A stretch of DNA of 64,000 nt from Sediminibacterium magnilacihabitans (lineage in GTDB: Bacteria; Bacteroidota; Bacteroidia; Chitinophagales; Chitinophagaceae): positions 42,786-106,785 of the forward strand of contig PVEQ01000012.1 in NCBI GenBank assembly GCA_002973575.1. Reading direction: 5' to 3'. This document shows positions 25,187 through 36,413 of this stretch, piece by piece. The first letter of the stretch is position 1. Every line of letters starts with the position of its first letter. Made by a program: the position numbers and the translations under genes. The notes beneath the pieces were generated by a model. It made no database searches. It was not told where the DNA came from and worked only from the letters and a program-made list of their open reading frames with translations.

Positions 25187-26554
25187 ATGCAGGTTTGGAA
25201 AGCGTACCAGGAAAAACACAAAGACCGTTTTCTTGAAGAACTACTCGATCTATTGCGCATACCCAGTGTAAGTGCCCGCAGTGAGCACAAAGGCGATATG
25301 ATCGCTTGTGCCGAAGCAGTGAAGCAGCGCTTACAGGAAGCCGGTGCCGATAAAGTTGATATATATACTACTGCAGGACACCCTATCGTGTATGCAGAAA
25401 AGAACATCGATCCCGCCAAACCCACTGTGCTGGTATACGGGCACTACGATGTGCAACCGCCCGATCCGCTGGAACTCTGGCACAGCGGGCCTTTCGAGCC
25501 GTTGATCAAAGATGGTAAGATCTATGCGCGCGGTTCCTGCGACGACAAAGGCCAGTTTTACATGCACGTGAAAGCGCTGGAAACCATGGTGCAAACCAAT
25601 AGCCTGCCATGCAATGTCAAGTTCCTCATTGAAGGCGAAGAAGAAGTGGGTAGTCCCAACCTGGCCACTTTTGTAAAAGCCAACAAAGCATTGCTTAAAG
25701 CCGATGTGATACTGATCAGCGATACTTCCATGCTGAGCATGGAAACGCCTTCCATCGATATCGGCGTGCGTGGTCTCAGTTATATTGAAGTGGAAGTAAC
25801 AGGCCCCAACCGTGACCTGCACAGCGGTGTATATGGCGGCGCTGTAGCCAACCCCATTACCATGCTGGCGAGGATGATCGCTTCCTGCCATGATGAAAAT
25901 AACCACATTACCATACCTGGTTTTTACGATGATGTGGTAGAAGCCACTCCCGAAGAGCGCGCTAAAATGGCGCAAGCGCCTTTCAGCGAAGAAGCGTATA
26001 AAAAAGACCTGGGCATCAACAGCCTGTGGGGCGAAAAAGGGTTTACCACGAACGAAAGAACAGGTATCCGTCCCACATTCGAACTGAATGGTATTTGGGG
26101 TGGTTATACCGGCGAAGGAGCCAAGACGGTGCTGCCTTCAAAAGCTTATGCCAAAATATCCTGTCGCCTCGTTCCCAACCAGTCGTCTGAGAAAATCACA
26201 GAGAAATTATTGCATCATTTCAAGCGCATCGCTCCTGCAGGCGTTACTGTGAAAGCCGAAGAACATCATGGCGGCGAACCTTATATGACGCCCATCGATT
26301 CCAATGCATACAAAGCGGCGGCCAAAGCCATTCAAACCACTTTTGGTAAAGAGCCCATACCGGTTCGCGGCGGCGGCAGCATTCCTATTTGCGCCCTTTT
26401 TGAAAAAGAACTGGGCATCAAGATCGTATTCATGGGATTTGGTCTCGACAGTGATAACCTGCACAGTCCGAATGAGAAATTCGATGTGTTCAATTTCTAT
26501 AAAGGCATTGAAACCATCCCTTATTTCCACCAGTACTATGGAGAGATGCAATAA
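25187..26554 (+). CDS. M20-family metallopeptidase (dipeptidase)
   Basis: This 455-residue M20 peptidase shows its first zinc ligand in VYGHYDVQPPDPLELW, the bridging Asp in ARGSCDDKGQFYMH, the catalytic Glu pair in FLIEGEEEVGSPN, Asp in ISDTSML and the final His in DSDNLHSPNEKFDVFN. The dimerisation (lid) domain lies between about 190 and 350. The pattern fits the DUG/PepV-like dipeptidases of the cytoplasm. No signal peptide is seen. Confidence 0.92.
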   Translation: MQVWKAYQEKHKDRFLEELLDLLRIPSVSARSEHKGDMIACAEAVKQRLQEAGADKVDIYTTAGHPIVYAEKNIDPAKPTVLVYGHYDVQPPDPLELWHSGPFEPLIKDGKIYARGSCDDKGQFYMHVKALETMVQTNSLPCNVKFLIEGEEEVGSPNLATFVKANKALLKADVILISDTSMLSMETPSIDIGVRGLSYIEVEVTGPNRDLHSGVYGGAVANPITMLARMIASCHDENNHITIPGFYDDVVEATPEERAKMAQAPFSEEAYKKDLGINSLWGEKGFTTNERTGIRPTFELNGIWGGYTGEGAKTVLPSKAYAKISCRLVPNQSSEKITEKLLHHFKRIAPAGVTVKAEEHHGGEPYMTPIDSNAYKAAAKAIQTTFGKEPIPVRGGGSIPICALFEKELGIKIVFMGFGLDSDNLHSPNEKFDVFNFYKGIETIPYFHQYYGEMQ

Positions 26555-26560
26555 ATCGCA

Positions 26561-26950
26561 ATGATGGCAACCGCTAAAGAAAAGTTAAGGGTAGATAAAT
26601 ATCTCTGGGCCATCCGTTTGTTCAAAACGCGCAGCCAGGCGGCCGATGCCTGCGATAAAGGGAAAGTGAAATGCCAGGGAACTGCTATCAAAGCATCCAA
26701 AACCGTGACCCTGGGAGATGAATACGAAGTCAAGGCCGAGTCGCGCAAATGGGTAATCAAAGTTACCGGCCTGCTCGACCACAGGGTACAATACAGCGAA
26801 GCCATACAATATTATGTCGACCTTACGCCCGCCGAAGAGATCGACCGTATAAAATATGAGGCGGCCACCTATCAAACGGGTAAACGTTTGAGTAAGATTG
26901 GCCGCCCCACCAAGAAACAACGCAGAGACCTCAGCGATTTCCTGGATTGA
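26561..26950 (+). CDS. S4-domain RNA-binding protein, Hsp15-like
   Basis: This 129-residue protein has an N-terminal S4 domain (LRVDKYLWAIRLFKTRSQAA, then GKVKCQGTAIKASKTVTLGD) and a basic C-terminus (RPTKKQRRDLSDFLD), the layout of Hsp15 (HslR), which recycles stalled 50S subunits carrying peptidyl-tRNA. Two ATGs stand at the start (26561 and 26564). It converges on galM with a 5-base gap. Confidence 0.87.
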   Translation: MMATAKEKLRVDKYLWAIRLFKTRSQAADACDKGKVKCQGTAIKASKTVTLGDEYEVKAESRKWVIKVTGLLDHRVQYSEAIQYYVDLTPAEEIDRIKYEAATYQTGKRLSKIGRPTKKQRRDLSDFLD

Positions 26951-26955
26951 TCTGT

Positions 26956-28083
26956 TTATTGAAGACTCAATTTGTATCGTGTCAATGAATGATATTGTTT
27001 ACCCGGCCTCAGAATAGTGCTGGGGAAAGCAGGTTCATTCGGCGAATTGGGGAAATGCTGTGTTTCCAAACAGAGTCCTGTATGCTGGTTGATGGCTTTT
27101 CCTGCTGAAGTTTTCAATGTGCCATCAAGGAAGTTACCGGAATAAAACTGCAATCCCGGTTCGGTGGTAAAGACTTCCAGCTTCCTGCCACTGGTTGAAT
27201 CGGATAAAACTGCCGCCAATGATATAGCCGTATCTTTCTTATTCAACACAAAATTATGGTCATAGCCACCAGGTACCGAAGCAATGCGGGCGCCGATCTT
27301 TTCTGCCTGTGTAAAATCGAATGGTGTTCCTTTCACTGCTTTGATCTCGCCTGTAGGTATCAACGTGGTATCTACCGGCGTATAATGATCGGCATCAACC
27401 CATAAACGATGATCCAGAATGGTATTGCTCACATCTCCTGTTAAATTGAAATAAGAATGGTTGGTAAGATTCACCGGAGTGGCTTTATCGGTCTCAGCCC
27501 AGTATTCAATCTCCAACGCATCATCGTTCGTGTAGTGGTAGCGCACTTTTACACGCAGTGTACCGGGATATCCTTCTTCACCGTCTTTGCTTACATAACT
27601 CAGCACCAACGCAGGTGTTGAATCATTTTCAGTAACAGCATCCCATACTACTTTATCAAATCCCTTGTCACCACCGTGCAGGTGGTTTTTACCGTTGTTG
27701 GTAGCCAAAGTATAAGTAGCGCCATCCAATGTGAACTTACCATTGGCAATGCGATTTCCATAACGGCCAATCAGCGCCCCAAAATATGGCGGATGAGCAA
27801 GATAACCGCTTAAGCTATCGTAGCCCAGCACAATACCGGATCTTTTTCCCTGCTTATCGGCACTGGTCCAGGATGTAACGGTGCCGCCATAATTGGTAAT
27901 CTTTACCTGGTTTCCTTTGCTGTTGGTAAGTGTAAACAGGAATACTTTTTTCCCATCTACTTCTCCAAAATCTACTTTTGTAATGCCCATACCGGCTGAG
28001 GTTTTTTGCTCTTGATTTTTGCAGGCCGGAACAGTTGCAGCCAGCAACCCAATGAATAGATAAAATGACAATCGTAGTTTCAT
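26956..28083 (-). CDS. galM: Aldose 1-epimerase (mutarotase), lipoprotein form
   Basis: This 375-residue GalM-family protein interconverts alpha and beta anomers of sugars. The N-terminus is a probable lipoprotein signal (LLAATVPACKNQ). Catalytic blocks: NGKNHLHGGDKGFDKVVWDA, the general-acid His in NLTNHSYFNLTG, and the catalytic Glu in LCLETQHFPNSPN near the C-terminus. It is the last gene of the arabinose operon, which suggests that it acts on arabinose released outside the cytoplasm. Confidence 0.93.
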   Translation of the reverse strand: MKLRLSFYLFIGLLAATVPACKNQEQKTSAGMGITKVDFGEVDGKKVFLFTLTNSKGNQVKITNYGGTVTSWTSADKQGKRSGIVLGYDSLSGYLAHPPYFGALIGRYGNRIANGKFTLDGATYTLATNNGKNHLHGGDKGFDKVVWDAVTENDSTPALVLSYVSKDGEEGYPGTLRVKVRYHYTNDDALEIEYWAETDKATPVNLTNHSYFNLTGDVSNTILDHRLWVDADHYTPVDTTLIPTGEIKAVKGTPFDFTQAEKIGARIASVPGGYDHNFVLNKKDTAISLAAVLSDSTSGRKLEVFTTEPGLQFYSGNFLDGTLKTSAGKAINQHTGLCLETQHFPNSPNEPAFPSTILRPGKQYHSLTRYKLSLQ

Positions 28084-28122
28084 TCGTATAAGTTTTAAAT
28101 GGCTATTGAAAATAAAGATCGG

Positions 28123-29664
28123 TTATTTCAATGTCAGTACCACCACCGATAAGGGCGGTAGGTTGGCCACCAATTGATCTCCTTCTTTTCGCGCATGACT
28201 GAATGGTACCGGCCGGATATTACCCGGTTGATCGAAAGTATTGATATCTGTGAACTTCGCAGCAGTCAATACCTGTCCTTCAACCGTATGCCAGTTCGAT
28301 CCGCTGATGGTTGTTGTAACAGGAATAGTATGTGCGGCATCAAGGTTCACCAAAGATATATGGATGGCGCCGGTTGAATCAACGGATGCAGATGCATTGA
28401 CTGCCGGCATTTTCTGGTCTCCATACTGGTAGTCGGGTACATTCAATTGCAACGGCAACAATTTGGCATCCTGGTGCACTTTGTAAAGATCGAATACATG
28501 ATAAGTAGGCGTGAGCAACATTTTATTGCCCTGCGTCAATACCAGCGATTGTAATACGTTCACCGTTTGTGCCAGGTTCGCCATCCTTACCCTATCGGCA
28601 TGGTTGTTGAAAATATTGAGCGTGGTACCCGCCACCAATGCATCGCGCAGGCTGTTTTGCTGGTAAAGGAATGCAGGATTACTGTCTGGCTCTACATTCG
28701 TCCAGATACCCCATTCATCTACTACCATGGCTACCCGTTTATCGGGATCGTATTTATCCATGATGGTACCGTGACGTGTTACCAGCTCATCCATGAAAAG
28801 GCATTTTTTCATGGTAGTGAAATATTCTTTTTCATCGAAGGAAGTGGCAGACCCTTTATCGCTCCATGATTTGGGAACGGTGTAATAATGCAACGACAGT
28901 CCCCACATACGCGTACCAACATTTTTCATCAGCACATCGGTCCAGTTATAATCTCCATCACTCGCTCCGCATGCAATTTTTTTCAACCGCGCGTTGGGAT
29001 AATTCTTGGCGAAGGTTGCATAGCGTTTGTATTCATTCACATAATATTCAGGCGTCATGTTGCCACCGCAGCCCCAGCTCTCATTGCCCACGCCCCAGAA
29101 AGAAACATTCCAGGGCTTGTTTCGGCCGTTTTCTTTTCTCAGTGTTGTAAGCGGACTCTGGCCATCGAAATTCAGGTATTCCACCCAGTTGTTCATTTCG
29201 CTTACCGTACCGCTTCCTACATTGCCTGTAATATAAGGTTCACAGCCCAGCATGTCGCAAAGCTCCAGGAATTCGTGTGTGCCAAAGCTGTTGTCTTCCG
29301 TTACATTGCCCCAGTTGGTATTGATCATGGTGGGGCGTTGTTTGCGCGGACCGATCCCGTCGCGCCAATGGTATTCATCGGCGAAACAGCCGCCGGGCCA
29401 GCGCAGGTTGGGTATCTTTATTTTTTTCAGCGCTTCTACAATATCCAAGCGGATACGTCCTTTGTTGGGGATGCTGCTATTCTCTCCTACCCAGAATCCG
29501 TCGTAAATACAACGACCCAGGTGTTCGGAAAAATGGCCGTAGATATGCCGGCTGATGGTTACCCTGGGGTCACTGGCATTGATATAGAGTTTTGCCGTTG
29601 ACTGGGAAAATGAAAAAGAAACCGATAATAGCAGCAGTAATAGTGCTGAAAAAAATGATCTCAT
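28123..29664 (-). CDS. Alpha-L-arabinofuranosidase, GH51
   Basis: This 513-residue secreted enzyme (signal [20 protein letters not shown]) removes alpha-L-arabinofuranosyl groups from arabinan or arabinoxylan. The GH51 TIM barrel shows [20 protein letters not shown], the acid/base Glu in [15 protein letters not shown] and the nucleophile Glu in [11 protein letters not shown]-terminal beta domain follows. It lies downstream of the AraR gene in the arabinose operon. Confidence 0.94.
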   Translation of the reverse strand: MRSFFSALLLLLLSVSFSFSQSTAKLYINASDPRVTISRHIYGHFSEHLGRCIYDGFWVGENSSIPNKGRIRLDIVEALKKIKIPNLRWPGGCFADEYHWRDGIGPRKQRPTMINTNWGNVTEDNSFGTHEFLELCDMLGCEPYITGNVGSGTVSEMNNWVEYLNFDGQSPLTTLRKENGRNKPWNVSFWGVGNESWGCGGNMTPEYYVNEYKRYATFAKNYPNARLKKIACGASDGDYNWTDVLMKNVGTRMWGLSLHYYTVPKSWSDKGSATSFDEKEYFTTMKKCLFMDELVTRHGTIMDKYDPDKRVAMVVDEWGIWTNVEPDSNPAFLYQQNSLRDALVAGTTLNIFNNHADRVRMANLAQTVNVLQSLVLTQGNKMLLTPTYHVFDLYKVHQDAKLLPLQLNVPDYQYGDQKMPAVNASASVDSTGAIHISLVNLDAAHTIPVTTTISGSNWHTVEGQVLTAAKFTDINTFDQPGNIRPVPFSHARKEGDQLVANLPPLSVVVLTLK

Positions 29665-29682
29665 ACAGTGCGGAGGTTTTAT

Positions 29683-30372
29683 TTATAAAAATTTCAATCC
29701 TTCTTTGTCCATCCTTTCGTATTTCTTCTTGTCAAACACATAATAGAATGCCCCTTTCTTCGACGATTCTTTCTCTTTTTCATTCAGCTTATTGAGGATG
29801 TTGAACGCAAGTATTTTACGGGTAAAATTCCTTTTGTCCATTTGCCGCTCATAAATCGCTTCATACAGTCCCTGCAATTGTTGCAGCGTGAACTTATCCG
29901 GCAACAGCGCAAACCCGATGGGATGCTGTGCTACTTTTTGCTGTAGTCTTTCCTGCGCAAGCCTCATCATTTGTTTGTGATCAAATACCATGGCAGGGAT
30001 TTTTTTCAGCGGGAACCATTTTGCATTGTGTTCCTGCATCAGCGCTTCATTGTAATCATCGATCTTTATCAATGCGAAATAAGCCACAGAGACCACCCTT
30101 CCTCCGGGATCGCGTTTCACATCACCGAAGCAATGCAATTGTTCCATATAGATTGAACTGAGACCGGTTAGCTGGTTCAGTACCCTGCTGGCTGCATCAT
30201 CTACGCTTTCCATTTGGTTTACAAAGCCGCCCATGAGTGACCATTTGCCCATTTCCGGATCAAATCCTCTCTTGATCATCAACGCTTTCAGCTCTGTTCC
30301 ATCAAAACCGAAAATGATACAGTCTACCGCTACGAGCAATCTGTCGTAGCTTTTGTATTGAATAATACTCAT
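29683..30372 (-). CDS. araR: NUDIX/winged-helix transcriptional regulator, AraR (NrtR family)
   Basis: This 229-residue protein has an N-terminal NUDIX-like domain (VAVDCIIFGFDGTELKALMI, KWSLMGGFVNQMESVDDAAS) and a C-terminal winged helix (FTLQQLQGLYEAIYERQMDK, RNFTRKILAFNIL). The Nudix box lacks the usual REXXEE residues, as expected for a sugar-sensing, non-catalytic domain. Bacteroidota use this family as the arabinose repressor AraR, and the gene lies inside an arabinose operon, so the assignment is strong by family plus context. The effector is presumed to be L-arabinose. The start is the ATG at 30372; a GTG at 30393 is possible. Confidence 0.88.
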   Translation of the reverse strand: MSIIQYKSYDRLLVAVDCIIFGFDGTELKALMIKRGFDPEMGKWSLMGGFVNQMESVDDAASRVLNQLTGLSSIYMEQLHCFGDVKRDPGGRVVSVAYFALIKIDDYNEALMQEHNAKWFPLKKIPAMVFDHKQMMRLAQERLQQKVAQHPIGFALLPDKFTLQQLQGLYEAIYERQMDKRNFTRKILAFNILNKLNEKEKESSKKGAFYYVFDKKKYERMDKEGLKFL

Positions 30373-30436
30373 TTGTTTTCTGTTTAAATCCACAATGGTT
30401 TTAGCAAGTGAACATACAGGTTATTATTCAAATTCG

Positions 30437-32128
30437 CTACCAGAATCGAACATATAATGCCGACAGCAGCAGCAACGTAATCACGATCATTACAACGGTT
30501 GCCGGTTTTATCCGGAACATTCCTTTCTCGAACACAAAGGCTTTCGGGTTTACAGCAGGTCCGGCCAGGCTTACCAATACCATGGAAATTACAGTGAACA
30601 GGAAAGAGAGTCCCATACAAACGAGGAAAGGAATCTCATATCCACCTTTTCCGTTGGGGAAAGCTGTATAAAACCATGTTTCGGTGCCGAACATCGAAAT
30701 GGCCATGTGGTTGTTGAAGAACACTGATGCCAAAAAACCTACCAGGATACCAACGATGGCCGCAGCGCCGCTGGTTCTTTTCCAGAACATACCCAGGATA
30801 AACATGGCGAAGATACCCGGACTGATGAAGCCAGTATATTTCTGAATAAAAGTAAAGCCTCCTTCACCGCCAATCCCTAACAGATCGCTCCAGGTAAAGA
30901 GAATACCCACCACCATTGCGATGATGATGGTAGCCCGTCCTACCCATACCAGTTTGGCTTCACCGGCTTCCTTGTTGAGGTATTTTTTATAAACGTCGAG
31001 CGTGAAAATGGTGGAAATGCTATTGGCTTTGCCCGCCAGCGATGCTACGATGGCCGCAGTGAGTGCAGCGATCGAAAGTCCCTTCAATCCATTCGGCAGA
31101 AAACCCAGTACGGCTGAATAAGCGCCGTCTTTACTGCCGTTGGCCAATTGCGGAAGGTGTCCGTTCTTATACAGCACATACGCCGCGATACCGGGCAGCA
31201 TCACGATCACAGGCATCATCAGTTTCAGTAACCCGGCAAACAGGATCCCGGTCCTGGCCGTCTGTAAATTCGCTCCCAGCGCCCTTTGGGTGATGTACTG
31301 GTTGCAACCCCAATAGTTCAGGTTAACGATCCATTGTCCGGCAAAATACATGGTAACACCCGGCAGTATGAGGTATTTGCTCACATCCAATTGCGGCGCA
31401 CCGGGTGCAGGTTTTTTAAAGATCATGTGGAAATGATCCGGTGCATCTTTCATCAGCATCTTGAATCCGGCAAGGGCATCTTTGCCCAGTCCGAATTTCT
31501 CACTTACCAATGTCAGCGCCATATAGGTTGTTGCCAATCCTCCAATGATCAAAACGGCTACCTGTATCACATCGGTATAACCGATCACTTTCATACCACC
31601 CAGTGTAATGATCACGGCAAACAAAGCCAGTGCAATCATCACCACGTGTAAATATTCTCCGCCTAGCAAACCGTTGATGGCCAAAGCGCCGAGGTAGAGT
31701 ATGGAAGTGAGGTTTACGAACACATACAAAAAGAGCCAGAATACCGCCATGATCAGCGCCACCGTTCCATTATAGCGGGTAGTAAGGAACTGGGGCATGG
31801 TGTATATTTTATTCTTGAGGTATATGGGCATGAACCATACGGCAATAATGATCAGCGCCAGCGCGGCGATCCATTCGTAAGCCGCTACGGCGATGCCGGC
31901 AAAAAAACCATCGCCACTCATGCCAATGAACTGTTCGGCAGAAATATTGGAAGCGATGAGTGAAGCGCCAATAGCCCACCAGGTTAATGATCCTTCGGCC
32001 AGGAAGAAATCTTTGGTATCGGTAGTAGCTTTCTTTTTGCGGCGATACACCCAATAGCCATAAGAGGCTACGACAATAAAATAGATCACGAAGATCAGTC
32101 CGTCTCTAAATTCCAGTTGATGATTCAT
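30437..32128 (-). CDS. SSS-family sodium:sugar symporter, probable arabinose transporter
   Basis: This 563-residue solute:sodium symporter has about 14 predicted membrane helices. Family blocks: FFLAEGSLTWWAIGASLIAS, SNISAEQFIGMSGDGF, and ALTAAIVASLAGKANSISTI near the sodium-binding helices. SGLT-like members carry sugars, and its position between araA and araR points to L-arabinose uptake; this is context-based. The start is the ATG at 32128, 22 bases after the araA stop. Confidence 0.88.
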   Translation of the reverse strand: MNHQLEFRDGLIFVIYFIVVASYGYWVYRRKKKATTDTKDFFLAEGSLTWWAIGASLIASNISAEQFIGMSGDGFFAGIAVAAYEWIAALALIIIAVWFMPIYLKNKIYTMPQFLTTRYNGTVALIMAVFWLFLYVFVNLTSILYLGALAINGLLGGEYLHVVMIALALFAVIITLGGMKVIGYTDVIQVAVLIIGGLATTYMALTLVSEKFGLGKDALAGFKMLMKDAPDHFHMIFKKPAPGAPQLDVSKYLILPGVTMYFAGQWIVNLNYWGCNQYITQRALGANLQTARTGILFAGLLKLMMPVIVMLPGIAAYVLYKNGHLPQLANGSKDGAYSAVLGFLPNGLKGLSIAALTAAIVASLAGKANSISTIFTLDVYKKYLNKEAGEAKLVWVGRATIIIAMVVGILFTWSDLLGIGGEGGFTFIQKYTGFISPGIFAMFILGMFWKRTSGAAAIVGILVGFLASVFFNNHMAISMFGTETWFYTAFPNGKGGYEIPFLVCMGLSFLFTVISMVLVSLAGPAVNPKAFVFEKGMFRIKPATVVMIVITLLLLSALYVRFW

Positions 32129-32150
32129 AAGGAGGCAATCGTTGGTGGTG

Positions 32151-33653
32151 TTATTGATGATTGAATTGATAATACAGGTCGTTCCATCGCAGTTCATTCT
32201 TGAACTGGTGCAATTGGGTGTGGTGGCCGATCAGCGAAAATTCAATGCCCGCCATGTCGGCAAAGTCTTCCAGGTGCTCTGCTGTGAGGTTCTGGCTATA
32301 GCAGGTATGGTGAGCGCCTCCCGCGAGTATCCAGGCGGCGCAACCGGTGTACATATCAGGATAAGGTTTCCACAACACCCTTGCTACAGGCAGTTTGGGA
32401 AGGGCATGTACCGGCGCTTGCGCTTCCACTTCATTCACCAGCAAGCGGAACCGGTTACCCATATCAATGATCGATGCGTTGAGGGCATTGCCGCCTGCTA
32501 CGTTGAACACAAGCCTTACCGGATCTGCTTTACCGCCAATGCCCAACGGATGGATTTCACAGGAAGGTTTACCATGCGCAATAGAAGAACAGATCTCCAG
32601 CATATGCGACCCCAGCACCATGGGATTTTGTTTATCGAGATGATAAGTATAATCTTCCATGAAAGAGTTACCACCAGGTAAGCCGGTTGCCATTACTTTC
32701 ATGGCGCGTACCAATGCTGCCGTTTTCCAATCGCCTTCGCCACCAAAGCCATAGCCTGCGGCCATCATTCGCTGTGATGCAATGCCCGGCAATTGCACCA
32801 TGCCGTGCAGGTCTTCAAAAGTATCTGTGAAGCCTTTATAGTTGCCTGCTGTTAAGAAACGACGCAGGCCCAGTTCAATTTTTGCTGCTTCACGGAGAGA
32901 CGCGTATGCTGCCGCTCCTTTTTGCAAAGCAGGCGCCAGGGTATATGTATCAGCATATTCTTCCAACAGCACATCAATCTCTTTTTCGCTTACTGCGTTG
33001 ATAACGGCCACCAGGTCGCCGATCCCATGCGTGTTAACGGAATAGCCGAATTTTAATTCCGCTTCTACCTTGTCTCCATCGGTAACAGCAACGAAACGCA
33101 TATTGTCTCCAAAACGTACAAACCGTGCTCCCTGCCAATCGTGCCAGCCTGCTGCGGCCCTGGCCCATACGTTGATCCTTTCTATCACCTGTTCATCTTT
33201 CCAATGCCCTACCACTACTTTCCTGCGCAGCCGCATGCGGCTCATGATGAATCCGAATTCGCGGTCGCCATGTGCCGACTGGTTCAGGTTCATAAAATCC
33301 ATATCGATCTCATTCCAGGGAATGTCTCTGTTGAATTGGGTATGCAGGTGCAGCACCGGCTTGCGCAATATCTTCAAGCCATTGATCCACATTTTGGCGG
33401 GTGAGAAAGTATGCATCCATGCAATGATGCCAATGCATTTTTCAGACTGATTGGCTTCTGCGCAAAGCGCATAAATTTCTTCTGTTGTTTTTACCACAGG
33501 TTTGAAAACAACAGATACCGGTATGAATGCAGATGCATGTAATGATTGAGCAATCTCTTTTGAATGATCCGCTACTTGCTGCAAAGTAACTTCCCCATAT
33601 AAATGTTGGCTTCCTGTTACAAACCAAACTTCCAGTCCTTTCAGATTTGTCAT
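32151..33653 (-). CDS. araA: L-arabinose isomerase
   Basis: This 500-residue enzyme converts L-arabinose to L-ribulose with a divalent metal. The N-terminus [20 protein letters not shown] is diagnostic. Metal and catalytic residues are in [19 protein letters not shown] (Glu), [11 protein letters not shown] (Glu), [12 protein letters not shown] (His) and a C-terminal [10 protein letters not shown] (His). The gene is 22 bases downstream of the GH127 gene. Confidence 0.97.
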   Translation of the reverse strand: MTNLKGLEVWFVTGSQHLYGEVTLQQVADHSKEIAQSLHASAFIPVSVVFKPVVKTTEEIYALCAEANQSEKCIGIIAWMHTFSPAKMWINGLKILRKPVLHLHTQFNRDIPWNEIDMDFMNLNQSAHGDREFGFIMSRMRLRRKVVVGHWKDEQVIERINVWARAAAGWHDWQGARFVRFGDNMRFVAVTDGDKVEAELKFGYSVNTHGIGDLVAVINAVSEKEIDVLLEEYADTYTLAPALQKGAAAYASLREAAKIELGLRRFLTAGNYKGFTDTFEDLHGMVQLPGIASQRMMAAGYGFGGEGDWKTAALVRAMKVMATGLPGGNSFMEDYTYHLDKQNPMVLGSHMLEICSSIAHGKPSCEIHPLGIGGKADPVRLVFNVAGGNALNASIIDMGNRFRLLVNEVEAQAPVHALPKLPVARVLWKPYPDMYTGCAAWILAGGAHHTCYSQNLTAEHLEDFADMAGIEFSLIGHHTQLHQFKNELRWNDLYYQFNHQ

Positions 33654-33675
33654 TGGTATTCTTTCTTTTGTTGAA

Positions 33676-35676
33676 TTAGTTGATCGTTAAATAGTTTAGT
33701 TTTTCAGGGAACCAGAGTGTCATCTCGCCTTTTCCTCTGTTGGCCCATGCATAATAAGGAATGGCTACAAATGGGTTACTTATTGTTGCGGCCTTTTGAG
33801 CATTTTCAATCACTACTTTGGATACGGTTCCTTTCAACACCATAACGCCGTTCAGCAAATCCGGCATAAAAACAGGCGAGAATGCAGTACCGGGTGCGAG
33901 CAGGATATTATCTGTTTTCCCGGCATTATCCGCCCATTCGGCGCAATACATCAGCGGGCCGCGTTGCAAAGCCACTTTGTCTATACCGTCTTTGATCCGC
34001 TGGTCTGCTGTTACCCTTCTTACTTCCATCGGGAGGTCTACCGTGATCACATCTCCTTTCTTCCATTTTCGGTCGATGGAAGCATATCCATTTTCCAATG
34101 TGTAGGTAATGGGTATTCCATTTACTTTGATGGTAACCTGGTTAGTGTCGGCACTTTGGAAATGATACAATTCAGAAGGCATGGCCTGGTTCCTAGCCCA
34201 TCCCGGTATGCGTATCAGGATATCGCCATCCACTGTTTTTTGTGGTTGTATGGTGAATGATAACGCACCCTCCCAGGGATAATTATTTTGCTGTATGATT
34301 TGAACAGGTGTATGTCCGATGTTCACCCGGGCGGCGCCGCTGATGAACAGGTTGATGAATAATTTATTGTCTCGTTGCGCATAGATATAGCCGGGAATAG
34401 AGGGGATCAGTCTCGCCAGGTTGGTAGGACAACAAGAGCATTCAAACCAGCCGGATCGTTCTTCTTCAAGTCCCATGGGATTGTCATGCCCTTTTACCTG
34501 CATGGCATTGGTATAAAAGAAAGATTTTCCATCGAGACCAATGCCTGATATGAGTCCATTGTACAATGTCTTTTCAAGTATATCTATATACTTCGAATCG
34601 CCATGCAGCAGGAACATGCGCTGGTTCCAATATACATTGGCAATAGCGGCGCAGGTTTCATTGTATGCAGTGGCATTGGGCAGTTCATAATTATTGCCAA
34701 ACCGTTCGCCATCGCCGCGCGCACCGATGCTTCCCTGCACATACATTTTTTTACTTACGGTATTCTCCCATATCCTGTCAATCGCATGCAATAAGGCAGT
34801 ATCATTGGTGAGTGCGGCCACATCTGCCACTGCTGAATAAAGGTATCCTGCCCTCACAGCATGGCCTTCCGCTTCCTGCTGTTGCACAAGCGGCTTATCA
34901 TCCTGCCAGTAAGCGCCGTTCTTCCAGGGGTCTGTGCTTTTGGTATCGTAGCCTGTATAATGGCCTCTTTCTTCTATGAAAAATTTGGCAGTATTCAAAT
35001 AGGCCTGCTTGCCTGTGAGGCGGTATAATTTTACCAATCCCATTTCCACGATTTCATGACCGGGTGCAACATGTTTTTTATCCGGACCGAAAACAGAACA
35101 AACCAGGTCGGCATTCTTCAAAGCGATGTCCAACAGGTTTCTTTTTTTAGTAGCCATATAATGCGCTGCTGCCGCTTCGTATAAATGGCCGGCATTGTAC
35201 AATTCATGACTCAACTCTCTTTCTTTTTCCCACCGTTCCTTGCCGGCCCAACTGTGTGCTGCCGCCGGATTGATGGTGCGGGCTGTATACAAATACCCGT
35301 CGGGCTCCTGCGCGTCTTTGATGATGTGGATGAGCGAATCAACATAAGCATCCAGCTTAGGATCAGGATGCACAGCCAGCGAAAACGAGGCGCCTTCTAT
35401 CGTTTTATAAATATCCGTATCGTCGAACGGATAAGTCGTGCAGAATTTGCCATTTTTCTGTGCTGCCATCACAAAATTCTTCACACGCCCGGTGCTCTCA
35501 CAACGCGCAAAAGAAGCCGGGATGGTAACTGTTCTGTTGGTTTCGATACGGGGTAACCAAAACCTGTCGGTCAGTTTTACCTGTGTAAAATCAACCGCCT
35601 GGATGGGGTAATCTTTTTGCTGCGCCATAACGGCAACAGATGAAAGCATGCAACATGATACAATGAACTGTTTCAT
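33676..35676 (-). CDS. Beta-L-arabinofuranosidase, GH127 (DUF1680)
   Basis: This 666-residue secreted enzyme (signal [20 protein letters not shown]) has the GH127 fold: an alpha/alpha barrel followed by beta domains. The zinc and nucleophile residues known from the bifidobacterial enzyme are recognisable: Glu and Cys in [14 protein letters not shown] and the tandem cysteines in [14 protein letters not shown]. It removes beta-L-arabinofuranose, as found on plant hydroxyproline-rich glycoproteins and some arabinans. With GH51, the operon covers both anomers of arabinofuranose. Confidence 0.93.
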   Translation of the reverse strand: MKQFIVSCCMLSSVAVMAQQKDYPIQAVDFTQVKLTDRFWLPRIETNRTVTIPASFARCESTGRVKNFVMAAQKNGKFCTTYPFDDTDIYKTIEGASFSLAVHPDPKLDAYVDSLIHIIKDAQEPDGYLYTARTINPAAAHSWAGKERWEKERELSHELYNAGHLYEAAAAHYMATKKRNLLDIALKNADLVCSVFGPDKKHVAPGHEIVEMGLVKLYRLTGKQAYLNTAKFFIEERGHYTGYDTKSTDPWKNGAYWQDDKPLVQQQEAEGHAVRAGYLYSAVADVAALTNDTALLHAIDRIWENTVSKKMYVQGSIGARGDGERFGNNYELPNATAYNETCAAIANVYWNQRMFLLHGDSKYIDILEKTLYNGLISGIGLDGKSFFYTNAMQVKGHDNPMGLEEERSGWFECSCCPTNLARLIPSIPGYIYAQRDNKLFINLFISGAARVNIGHTPVQIIQQNNYPWEGALSFTIQPQKTVDGDILIRIPGWARNQAMPSELYHFQSADTNQVTIKVNGIPITYTLENGYASIDRKWKKGDVITVDLPMEVRRVTADQRIKDGIDKVALQRGPLMYCAEWADNAGKTDNILLAPGTAFSPVFMPDLLNGVMVLKGTVSKVVIENAQKAATISNPFVAIPYYAWANRGKGEMTLWFPEKLNYLTIN

Positions 35677-35706
35677 AGTTGGTGTTTTTTATTTGAACAA
35701 CCGGTT

Positions 35707-36402
35707 TTATTGTCCGTAATAACTATCCGGTCCGTGTTTCCGTTCAAAATGTTTTTTGATCAATGCGTCTTTCAGCCTGGGTGCATCCTGCCTGATCTGT
35801 TCTGTCAGGTATGCCATTTGCGCAACGCTTTCCAGCACCGCACTATTATAAACGGCTTTCTCTGCCGTCTTGCCCCAGGTAAAAGGTGCATGGTTGCCTA
35901 CCAATATCATTTCCATTTCCTGGTAACTCAGTTTTTTTTTCCGCAGGCAATCCATGATCTGGAAGCCGGTCTGGTATTCATAATCGCCCTTGATCATCTC
36001 ATCGCTCATAGGCGGTGCGCAAGGAATATCTGCAACGTTGTGATCGGCGTGCGTGGTACCATAAATAGGTATATCGCGCAAGCTCTGTGCCCATGCAGTA
36101 GCATAAGTAGAATGCGTATGCACAATGCCGCCAATGGCATCCCAGTGTTTATAAAGCACCGCATGCGTTTTGGTATCTGATGAAGGCCTGAGTGTACCTG
36201 CCACTACATTTGCATCAAAGTCTACGATGACCATTTTTTCGGGCGACAATTCTTCGTAGGGCACACCGCTTGGTTTGATGGCGAAAACACCCAGGTTCCT
36301 GTCTACAGCACTCACGTTGCCGAATGTAAACAGCACCAGTCCTAACTTAGGCAGTTGCATGTTAGCTTCACAGGCCGCTTGCTGTATGTATTCGTATTTC
36401 AT
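35707..36402 (-). CDS. araD: L-ribulose-5-phosphate 4-epimerase
   Basis: This 231-residue class II aldolase-family enzyme converts L-ribulose 5-phosphate to D-xylulose 5-phosphate. Signature blocks: FGNVSAVDRNLGVFAIKPSG, VVAGTLRPSSDTKTHAVLYK, GIVHTHSTYATAWAQS (zinc His pair), the GTTHADHN loop with a third His, and VGNHAPFTWGKTAEKAVYN. It lies 11 bases downstream of araB. Confidence 0.96.
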   Translation of the reverse strand: MKYEYIQQAACEANMQLPKLGLVLFTFGNVSAVDRNLGVFAIKPSGVPYEELSPEKMVIVDFDANVVAGTLRPSSDTKTHAVLYKHWDAIGGIVHTHSTYATAWAQSLRDIPIYGTTHADHNVADIPCAPPMSDEMIKGDYEYQTGFQIMDCLRKKKLSYQEMEMILVGNHAPFTWGKTAEKAVYNSAVLESVAQMAYLTEQIRQDAPRLKDALIKKHFERKHGPDSYYGQ

Positions 36403-36413
36403 GGTTGTATTAT

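Noticed and set aside
29683..30372. Catalytic Nudix hydrolase
   Set aside because: The Nudix box lacks the needed acidic residues and a winged helix follows; a regulator fits better.
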